Of a stretch of DNA of 12,176 nt, positions 5,949 through 12,176 are shown piece after piece. Each line of letters begins with the position of its first letter. The stretch's first letter is position 1. Both the position numbers and the translations under genes were made by a program. The stretch comes from Deltaproteobacteria bacterium (GTDB lineage: Bacteria > Desulfobacterota > Syntrophia > Syntrophales > UBA2210): positions 1-12,176 of the forward strand of contig JAUVXT010000051.1 of assembly GCA_030603465.1 (NCBI GenBank), given 5' to 3'. The notes beneath the pieces are model-generated. The model saw only the letters and a program-made list of their open reading frames with translations, had not been told where the DNA came from and did no database searches.

Positions 5949-8900
5949 TTAATAAATATCTTGAAGCGGCCTTACATCCATTGGTTGCTTGTTGAGTGTC
6001 CTTATCGCGTTGACCGTTGCCTCGGCAGCGGAAATTGTAGAGCATATAGGTAACTTTTGGAAGATTGCCTTGCTTCGAATCTTTATCTCGTCTCTTCTCG
6101 GTTTGGGTCCGCTGGGGGTATTGATGAGAAGGTCAATATCGTTGTTCTTTATATAGTCCATAAGATTCGGTCGGCCTTCGTCAAGTTTCATAAGCTCTGT
6201 TACTTTAATTCCATGGTTCATCAATTTCCTGGCTGTCCCCGGAGTCGACAATATTTCAAACCCAAGATCGGCGAAAGCTTTTCCTATACCGACTATCTCT
6301 TCTTTATCATAATCTTTGACACTTATGAATACCTTGCCCGCTTTCGGTATCGGTTGACCTGCCGCTATCTGGCTTTTCGCAAAGGCTATTTCCAGGATGG
6401 GATCGATTCCCATTACCTCTCCCGTTGATTTCATCTCCGGTCCCAGGAGGGTGTCGGAACCGAGAAATCTTGTAAAGGGGAGGACCGATTCCTTTACAGC
6501 AAAATATCTGGGTTCTGGATCGGTTGTTATGCCCTGCTCCTTCAAAGACCGGCCGATCATGACCTTTGTCGCTATCTTTGCCAGCGGCATACCGGTAGCC
6601 TTTGAAATGAAGGGAACAGTTCTCGATGCGCGCGGATTTACCTCCAGGACAAAGAGCTCATTATCCTTGACCGCAAACTGTATATTGAGAAGTCCTCTCA
6701 CTTCCAGTTCCAGCGCCATGCGTTTCGTCTTATCCTTTATCTCGGAAAGCATATCTGTCTTCAGGGAATAGGGCGGAATTACCATTGCGCTGTCTCCTGA
6801 ATGAATGCCTGCATGCTCGATATGTTCCATGACACCACCGATTATTACATCCTGCCCGTCAGAGATGGCATCCACGTCCACCTCTATGGCGTCTTCGAGG
6901 AATCTGTCGATGAGGATAGGGTGATCCGGTGAAGCCATAAAGGCCTCTTTTACGAAACCCTCAAGATCTGATTTGTCCCATACCACCACCATCGCCCTTC
7001 CACCCAGGACGTAAGAGGGTCGGATGAGCACGGGATAACCGATCCTTTCGGCAATCTTTTCCGCTTCTTCCAGAGAGCGTGCCGTATCATTTTCCGGCTG
7101 TTTTATACCGATTTTGTCTGCCATCTCCTTGAAGAGTTTCCTGTCTTCCGCGCGGTCGATCGCCGCGGGAGATGTTCCGAGGATGTTTACTCCCATCTCT
7201 TGAAGGGGGAGGGCCAAATTCAGCGGTGTCTGACCTCCCAGTTGAACAATAACACCTTCGGGTTTCTCATTTCTGGCGACATTGAGGACATCCTCCAGCG
7301 TGAGCGGTTCAAAGTAGAGCCTGTCGGAAATATCGTAGTCCGTCGATACTGTCTCGGGATTGGAGTTCACCATGATAGTTTCGTATCCCGCCTCTCGCAG
7401 GGCCATCGATGCGTGAACGCAACAGTAATCAAACTCTATGCCCTGCCCGATTCTGTTGGGACCCCCTCCGATAATCATCACCTTTTTCGTATCTTTGCTG
7501 CGGCTTTCATCCTCTTCATCATAGGTGGAATAGTAGTAAGGGGTGTGGGCCTCGAATTCGGCGGCGCAGGTATCGACCAGTTTATATACCGGTGTAATGC
7601 CCTTCTTCTCCCGCAGGTTTCTCACCTCCAACTCGGCCATACCCGTAATGTTGCCGATCTGGCGGTCGGAAAAACCGAACTGTTTCGATCGTTTGATGAC
7701 ATCGCGAGGGATGTCTTTACCCTCCGGATATGCCTTGAGTATTCCTTCCATATCGACGATTTCCCTGAGGTTTCGGAGAAACCATGGATCGATATGAGAA
7801 ATAGCTGCAATCTTTTTGATTGACATGCCCATTTTTATGGCGTGATGGACGTATAAGAGACGTTCCGGTGTCGGCCGGACAAGCCTTGCCATCATTTCTT
7901 TTTCGTCCAGATTTTCGATTTCGCTCTCCAGTCCGGCAAGACCTATCTCCAGCCCCCTCAGTCCCTTCTGGAGGGCCTCCTTGAAGTTGCGCCCTATCGC
8001 CATTGTTTCGCCCACCGATTTCATCGATATGCCGAGGGTGTTGTCAACTCCCGGAAACTTCTCAAAGGCGAAACGGGGTATCTTTACAACGCAGTAGTCT
8101 ATCGTGGGTTCGAAGGATGCCGGCGTCTTTTTTGTGATGTCGTTGGGAATCTCATCGAGGCTGTAGCCGACGGCCAGTTTTGCGGCGATCTTCGCAATGG
8201 GAAACCCTGTAGCCTTCGATGCCAGGGCGGAAGATCTGGATACACGGGGATTCATCTCTATGACAACCACCCGTCCCGTTTCGGGATGTACGGCAAACTG
8301 GATGTTCGAACCTCCCGTTGCCACGCCGATTTTGCGTATGACCGTTATGGATGCATTCCGGAGGTACTGATACTCCCTGTCCGTCAGGGTCTGCGCGGGG
8401 GCCACTGTAATGGAATCTCCCGTATGCACTCCCATGGGATCGAAATTCTCTATGGAACAGATGATCACCACATTGTCACTGAGATCTCTCATGACCTCCA
8501 GTTCGTATTCTTTCCATCCGAGAACGGACTCTTCTATCAGTATCTCGCCCACCATGCTCTGTTCCATGCCATGTTTGGCATAGTCTTTGAACTCTTCCAC
8601 ATTGTAGGCCAGCGCTCCGCCTGTTCCCCCAAGGGTGAAGCTCGGGCGGATAACGAGGGGGAATCCGATATCCCGGGCAATGTCCCATGCCTCTTCCATG
8701 GTGCCGGCAACGGAGCTTCGCGGCACTCCCAGACCGATTTCCGCCATCGCTTTTTTAAACTTATCCCTGTCTTCAGCCTTCTTTATGGCGGCAAGGTCCG
8801 CACCGATCATCTCGACGCCGAAGGTATCGAAGATGCCTCGTTCTGCCGCTTCCACGGCCGTATTGAGGGCCGTCTGTCCGCCTATTGTGGCAAGCACCGC

Positions 8901-9152
8901 GTCGGGTCTCTCTTTTGCCACAATCTTTTCTATAATATCCGCCGTTATCGGTTCTATGTAGGTGCGATGGGCCATGTCGGGATCGGTCATTATGGTCGCG
9001 GGGTTTGAATTTAAAAGGACTACCTCGTATCCCTCTTCGATGAGGGCCTTGCAGGCCTGGGTACCTGAATAGTCAAATTCGCAGGCCTGGCCTATTATTA
9101 TAGGACCGGAGCCGATAATAAGTATCTTTTTTAGGTCTTTACGCCCGGGCAT
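5949..9152 (-). CDS. carB: Carbamoyl-phosphate synthase large subunit
   Basis: This 1067-residue protein is full length (E. coli CarB is 1073). It makes carbamoyl phosphate from bicarbonate, two ATP and ammonia channelled from CarA, for pyrimidine and arginine synthesis. Two homologous synthetase halves are visible. The first (1-about 400) opens with KILIIGSGPIIIGQACEFDY and has an ATP-grasp site RPSFTLGGTGG (169-179) and EMNPRVSRSSALASKATG (299-316). The second (from 557) opens with KVMIIGGGPNRIGQGIEFDY and has RPSYVLGGRAM (711-721) and EVNPRASRT (837-845). The oligomerisation segment lies between them. The MGS-like allosteric domain (940-1067) keeps STPGTA (970-975), KLDEGRP (989-995) and INTPSG (1010-1015), close to the UMP-binding positions of E. 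coli, so pyrimidine feedback is likely. The ATG at 9152 has AAGGA (9158-9162) overlapping the guaA stop, nine bases apart, indicating coupled translation. Confidence 0.98.
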   Translation of the reverse strand: MPGRKDLKKILIIGSGPIIIGQACEFDYSGTQACKALIEEGYEVVLLNSNPATIMTDPDMAHRTYIEPITADIIEKIVAKERPDAVLATIGGQTALNTAVEAAERGIFDTFGVEMIGADLAAIKKAEDRDKFKKAMAEIGLGVPRSSVAGTMEEAWDIARDIGFPLVIRPSFTLGGTGGALAYNVEEFKDYAKHGMEQSMVGEILIEESVLGWKEYELEVMRDLSDNVVIICSIENFDPMGVHTGDSITVAPAQTLTDREYQYLRNASITVIRKIGVATGGSNIQFAVHPETGRVVVIEMNPRVSRSSALASKATGFPIAKIAAKLAVGYSLDEIPNDITKKTPASFEPTIDYCVVKIPRFAFEKFPGVDNTLGISMKSVGETMAIGRNFKEALQKGLRGLEIGLAGLESEIENLDEKEMMARLVRPTPERLLYVHHAIKMGMSIKKIAAISHIDPWFLRNLREIVDMEGILKAYPEGKDIPRDVIKRSKQFGFSDRQIGNITGMAELEVRNLREKKGITPVYKLVDTCAAEFEAHTPYYYSTYDEEDESRSKDTKKVMIIGGGPNRIGQGIEFDYCCVHASMALREAGYETIMVNSNPETVSTDYDISDRLYFEPLTLEDVLNVARNEKPEGVIVQLGGQTPLNLALPLQEMGVNILGTSPAAIDRAEDRKLFKEMADKIGIKQPENDTARSLEEAEKIAERIGYPVLIRPSYVLGGRAMVVVWDKSDLEGFVKEAFMASPDHPILIDRFLEDAIEVDVDAISDGQDVIIGGVMEHIEHAGIHSGDSAMVIPPYSLKTDMLSEIKDKTKRMALELEVRGLLNIQFAVKDNELFVLEVNPRASRTVPFISKATGMPLAKIATKVMIGRSLKEQGITTDPEPRYFAVKESVLPFTRFLGSDTLLGPEMKSTGEVMGIDPILEIAFAKSQIAAGQPIPKAGKVFISVKDYDKEEIVGIGKAFADLGFEILSTPGTARKLMNHGIKVTELMKLDEGRPNLMDYIKNNDIDLLINTPSGPKPRRDEIKIRSKAIFQKLPICSTISAAEATVNAIRTLNKQPMDVRPLQDIY

Positions 9153-9161
9153 TGATTTCCT

Positions 9162-10700
9162 TTATTCCCATTCAATTGTTCCGGGCGGTTTTGAGCTGAT
9201 GTCGTAGCAAACCCTGTTTACGCCCTTTACTTCGTTTATAATTCTTGAAGATATGCGCCCCAGGAGTTCGTGGGGGAGTTTTACCCAGTCCGCCGTCATG
9301 CCGTCCATGCTGGAGACGACCCTGAGCGCTACTACCTTTGCATAGGTCCTCTCGTCTCCCATGACACCGACACTCTTTACTGGGAGGAGGACGGCGAAGG
9401 ATTGCCATATGTCTTCGTATCTTTCGTAGTTTTCCATTTCTTCCCGCACAATCATGTCGGCGTGGCGCAGGGTGGCCAGGTTTTCTTCTGTTATCTCGCC
9501 TATGATGCGTACGGCGAGACCGGGGCCGGGGAAGGGCTGTCGTGACAGGAGCCTTTCCGGCAGTCCCAGTTCCCTTCCCAGACGTCTCACTTCATCCTTG
9601 AAGAGTTCGCGCAGCGGTTCGAGGAGTTTAAAATCGAGATCTTCCGGGAGTCCACCCACGTTATGATGACTCTTTATCATGGCCGATGGCCCGCCGTGCG
9701 CCGACCGGCTCTCTATGACATCAGGATAGAGTGTGCCCTGGGCGAGAAATTCCGCCTTTTCTATATGCGCCGTTTCATCGCGGAACACATCGATGAATGT
9801 CTCCCCTATGGCCTTCCTCTTTTTTTCGGGGTCAATGACACCTTCCAGCGCATCCAGGAAGCGGGTACGCGCATCTGCGATGGTGACATCCATGGGATAA
9901 TCTTCGCTGAATATGGAACGAATCTCCTCCACCTCATTGGCGCGGAGGAGGCCGTTGTCCACAAATACGGCCTTCATCTGTTTGCCCACGGCACGGTCGA
10001 GCAGCGCCGCCACGACAGCCGAGTCGATACCCCCCGACAGGGCGCAGATGACGCGCGATTCCTTTACCCTTTCCCTGATAGATGCCACAGATTCTTCTAT
10101 GAATTTTTCCATCGTCCAGCCGCCCCGGCAACGGGCGATACTGTAGAGAAAATTACGCAATAATTCCATTCCTCTCGGGGTGTGCGCCACCTCCGGGTGA
10201 AACTGGACACCGTATATCTTTCTTCTCGGGTCACCCATGGCGGCAACGGAACAGGACGTGGTGCAGGCCAGGACCTCGAATCCTTCCGGTGGTTCGGTGA
10301 CGTGATCTCCGTGACTCATCCAGACATCGAGATGGGATCCCATTTCACTAAAGATGCCGCCTCCCTTCAGGATTTCAATCTGCGCGGGGCCGTATTCTCC
10401 CTGCGTTCCCTTTTCGACGGACCCCTTTTGCATCTTTGCGAGGAGCTGCATTCCGTAACAAATGCCGAGTATAGGTATATCGAGTGTGATAATGCCTGCA
10501 TCCATTGCGGGGGGACCATCTTCAAGAACCGATGAGGGGCCTCCCGACAGTACTATGGCGACGGGTTTAAGCGCCGCCAGCTTGGCGGAAGATATATCAT
10601 GCCTTACGATTTCACAGTACACACCAAGTTCCCGTATTCGCCGGGCGATCAGCTGGGCATATTGTGAACCAAAATCAAAAACTGCGACTGTTTCTCTCAT
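9162..10700 (-). CDS. guaA: GMP synthase (glutamine-hydrolysing)
   Basis: This 512-residue protein has the usual bacterial length. It converts XMP, glutamine and ATP to GMP, the last step of guanine nucleotide synthesis. The N-terminal class I glutaminase domain (1-about 190) starts VAVFDFGSQYAQLIARRIRE and carries the catalytic Cys81 (GICYGMQ), His168 and Glu170 (GVQFHPE). The ATP-pyrophosphatase domain follows with the PP-loop LSGGIDSAVVAAL (221-233) and VDNGLLR (247-253). The C-terminal dimerisation and XMP-binding part includes SHHNVGGLPEDL (344-355), RQPFPGPGLAVRI (387-399) and the terminal KPPGTIEWE. The start at 10700 gives the standard N-terminus. The nearest ribosome binding sequence, AGAGGA (10713-10718), is 12 bases away, a rather long spacer. 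The gene lies 33 bases after carA and 9 before carB, so all three are probably one transcript. No purine riboswitch is apparent in the short gap. Confidence 0.98.
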   Translation of the reverse strand: MRETVAVFDFGSQYAQLIARRIRELGVYCEIVRHDISSAKLAALKPVAIVLSGGPSSVLEDGPPAMDAGIITLDIPILGICYGMQLLAKMQKGSVEKGTQGEYGPAQIEILKGGGIFSEMGSHLDVWMSHGDHVTEPPEGFEVLACTTSCSVAAMGDPRRKIYGVQFHPEVAHTPRGMELLRNFLYSIARCRGGWTMEKFIEESVASIRERVKESRVICALSGGIDSAVVAALLDRAVGKQMKAVFVDNGLLRANEVEEIRSIFSEDYPMDVTIADARTRFLDALEGVIDPEKKRKAIGETFIDVFRDETAHIEKAEFLAQGTLYPDVIESRSAHGGPSAMIKSHHNVGGLPEDLDFKLLEPLRELFKDEVRRLGRELGLPERLLSRQPFPGPGLAVRIIGEITEENLATLRHADMIVREEMENYERYEDIWQSFAVLLPVKSVGVMGDERTYAKVVALRVVSSMDGMTADWVKLPHELLGRISSRIINEVKGVNRVCYDISSKPPGTIEWE

Positions 10701-10733
10701 GTAAAAAGGTTTTCCTCTGTTGTGTTTTTAGTA

Positions 10734-11828
10734 TTACTCATTATTTTTCCTTTTTTCCATCATCTCTATAAAATGGCCGAACAGATACCGCGCGTCATGC
10801 GGTCCCGGCCCAGCCTCCGGATGGAACTGTACGGAAAAAACGGGCATCTTCCTGTGCCTCATTCCCTCCAATGTCTGGTCATTCAGATTTATGTGAGTGA
10901 TCTCTATCGCATTGCTATCGAGCGTATTCATGTCGACGCAAAAGCCGTGGTTCTGAACGGTTATGTGAATCTTTCCCGTTCGAATATCCTTTACGGGGTG
11001 GTTCGATCCACGATGTCCGAACTTTAGCTTGTATGTCGTCCCCCCAAGGGCAATTCCCAAAAGCTGGTGTCCCAGGCATATGCCAAATATGGGTACCGTG
11101 CCTGCCGACAGTAATGCGCGGATCGTATCTATGGCATAGCTGACGGGAGCGGGATCACCGGGACCATTGGAAAGGAGGATGCCATCGGGATTAAGGGCGC
11201 GAATCTCATCCGCAGTGGTGCGGGCCGGTACGACCTTTACGCTGCAACCCACTTCCTTGAGTTGACGGAGGATACTATATTTTACACCGAAGTCCATTGC
11301 AACAACCTGGAAACCACCTTCTTCGGCAAAATCATAAGGCCTTTTACAGGTGACGGCCCGGGTCAGATCTCTCCCCACCAGATCCTGCGCTTTTCTTGCC
11401 TTTGAAACGAGAGAATCTATGTCGTAATCTTCTGTTGATATAATACCCCTCATGGCGCCTTTATCCCGTATATGCCTGGTCAGGGCGCGTGTATCTATCC
11501 CCTCTATTCCTGTGATGTTGTGCTCCTTCAGATATGCATCGACTGTCTTTTCAGATCTCCAGTTGCTGGGTTTGGCGCACAATTCATTTACCACAAAACC
11601 ATCAAGCCACAGGGAACGTGATTCCGCGTCCTCATCATTTATTCCGTAGTTGCCTATGAGGGGATAGGTCATGGTGACGATCTGGCCTTTGTAGGAGGGG
11701 TCCGTCAGCACCTCCTGATAACCTGTCATCCCTGTGTTGAATACCACTTCACCAGAGCGCTCCCCCGGCGAACCGAATGAGATGCCTTCAAATATCCTGC
11801 CGTCTTCCAACGCAAGCATTGCCTTCAT
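10734..11828 (-). CDS. carA: Carbamoyl-phosphate synthase small subunit (glutaminase)
   Basis: This 364-residue protein is slightly shorter than E. coli CarA (382). It hydrolyses glutamine and passes ammonia to CarB. The N-terminal CPSase small-chain domain (1-about 150) has LEDGRIFEG (7-15), GEVVFNTGMTGYQEVLTDPS (26-45) and GIEGIDTRALTRHIRDKGAM (108-127). The class I glutamine amidotransferase domain (about 173-364) has LLSNGPGDP (218-226), the nucleophile Cys251 in GICLGHQ and His336/Glu338 in VQFHPEA, so the catalytic triad is intact. The start at 11828 gives MKAMLALEDG. AGGA about 10 bases upstream is a plausible ribosome site, and an in-frame ATG three codons on is an alternative. Upstream is a 74-base gap filled by an AT-rich palindrome after aspS. 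Downstream, guaA separates it from its partner carB, an unusual order. Confidence 0.98.
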   Translation of the reverse strand: MKAMLALEDGRIFEGISFGSPGERSGEVVFNTGMTGYQEVLTDPSYKGQIVTMTYPLIGNYGINDEDAESRSLWLDGFVVNELCAKPSNWRSEKTVDAYLKEHNITGIEGIDTRALTRHIRDKGAMRGIISTEDYDIDSLVSKARKAQDLVGRDLTRAVTCKRPYDFAEEGGFQVVAMDFGVKYSILRQLKEVGCSVKVVPARTTADEIRALNPDGILLSNGPGDPAPVSYAIDTIRALLSAGTVPIFGICLGHQLLGIALGGTTYKLKFGHRGSNHPVKDIRTGKIHITVQNHGFCVDMNTLDSNAIEITHINLNDQTLEGMRHRKMPVFSVQFHPEAGPGPHDARYLFGHFIEMMEKRKNNE

Positions 11829-11851
11829 GTGATAAATATCCTGCTATTTTT

Positions 11852-11902
11852 GGTTCTTTCGTATTTAAAAGGAGTTTATACTTTTAAATAACCAAAAGAA
11901 CC
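11852..11902. promoter_or_regulatory. AT-rich interrupted palindrome between aspS and carA
   Basis: The arms GGTTCTTT (11852-11859) + TATTTAAAAG (11862-11871) and CTTTTAAATA (11881-11890) + AAAGAACC (11895-11902) pair perfectly as 18 base pairs. They are interrupted by a small internal loop (CG against ACCA) and capped by a 9-base loop. It starts right at the aspS stop codon and ends 23 bases before the carA start. On the plus strand it is followed by CTATTTTTTCTTT and so resembles a terminator pointing against aspS; on the minus strand no U-run follows. It could be an operator, a leader RNA structure, or a barrier to opposing transcription. The pairing is seen; the function is inference. Confidence 0.55.
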
Positions 11903-12176
11903 CTATTTTTTCTTTATGGGTTTGGGAGAAGGGGACATTACCTTTTTCCCGTTGACCCATTTCCCGGTCCCTGGAGTTGCCAGCCCCAATTCAGCCAATT
12001 GCTTATTAGCCACCGGCGAAGGCGCCTCCGTCATCGGGCAGAAGGCGCTCCTGTTTTTAGGGAAGGCGATCACCTCCCTGATGGATGGTGTGTCGAGGAT
12101 CATGGATACGACACGATCCATCCCGAGGGCAATACCGCCATGAGGCGGTATGCCGTAGTCGAAGGCCTTCAGGAAA
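11903..12176 (-). CDS. aspS: Aspartyl-tRNA synthetase, C-terminal end
   Basis: The last 90 residues are present and the 5' part lies off the right edge. The sequence begins FLKAFDYGIPPHGGIALGMD and contains class II synthetase motif 3 (GGIALGMDR, whose arginine binds ATP), then SIREVIAFPKNRSAFCPMTE and APSPVANKQLAELGL, a hallmark end of bacterial-type AspRS. A further stretch of about 25 residues rich in lysine and glycine follows, ending SPSPKPIKKK, which is longer than the short tail of E. coli AspRS. The TAG stop is at 11903-11905. Aspartyl-tRNA and aspartyl/asparaginyl-tRNA (non-discriminating) forms cannot be told apart from this fragment. The gene lies in the same direction as carA and may share its transcript. 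Confidence 0.95.
   Translation of the reverse strand, partial: FLKAFDYGIPPHGGIALGMDRVVSMILDTPSIREVIAFPKNRSAFCPMTEAPSPVANKQLAELGLATPGTGKWVNGKKVMSPSPKPIKKK

Noticed and set aside
8286..9008. 240-residue open frame on the plus strand
   Set aside because: It is entirely antisense to the conserved first half of carB. Its composition (His- and Cys-rich, no motifs) is typical of an antisense shadow.
10701..10733. Purine riboswitch or regulatory leader before guaA
   Set aside because: Only 33 bases separate carA and guaA, too short for such an element, and no pairing is evident.

Overview
All recognisable genes in this window lie on the minus strand, so transcription runs from high to low coordinates. 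The window looks like ordinary chromosome of a Gram-negative bacterium. Two things suggest Desulfobacterota ('deltaproteobacteria') or a near relative, but this is inference and not proven: a lipopolysaccharide Kdo-modifying gene pair, and intergenic repeat remnants of a kind I associate with those genomes. There is no sign of phage, plasmid, transposase, CRISPR or RNA genes.

The right half (5949-12176) is housekeeping. In transcription order it holds the 3' end of aspS (aspartyl-tRNA synthetase), carA (carbamoyl-phosphate synthase small subunit), guaA (GMP synthase) and carB (carbamoyl-phosphate synthase large subunit). The last three are tightly packed, with gaps of 33 and 9 bases. GMP synthase therefore sits between the two subunits of carbamoyl-phosphate synthase. 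CarA supplies glutamine-derived ammonia to CarB for pyrimidine and arginine synthesis, and GuaA uses its own glutaminase domain to aminate XMP. An AT-rich palindrome fills the 74-base gap between aspS and carA.

The middle (2986-5851) holds an 892-residue protein with a degenerate RecA/KaiC-like N-terminal domain, a PEP-synthase-type ATP-grasp domain and a conserved C-terminal region of unknown role. It lacks the phosphohistidine and PEP-binding domains of real PEP synthase. Downstream is a short interval with a possible 41-residue hydrophobic ORF and what looks like the end of a dispersed repeat.

The left part (1-2984) holds a HypE/PurM-like AIR-synthase-family ATPase that lacks the C-terminal cysteine of true HypE. 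An iron-containing alcohol dehydrogenase follows 11 bases later, and then, after a 286-base repeat-rich gap, the first 173 codons of a DegT-family aminotransferase resembling KdnA. The dehydrogenase plus KdnA-like pair matches the known KdnB/KdnA pathway, which oxidises Kdo at C8 and aminates it to 8-amino-Kdo for lipopolysaccharide. The two least characterised proteins in the window are the 892-residue fusion and the HypE-like protein beside the Kdn pair.
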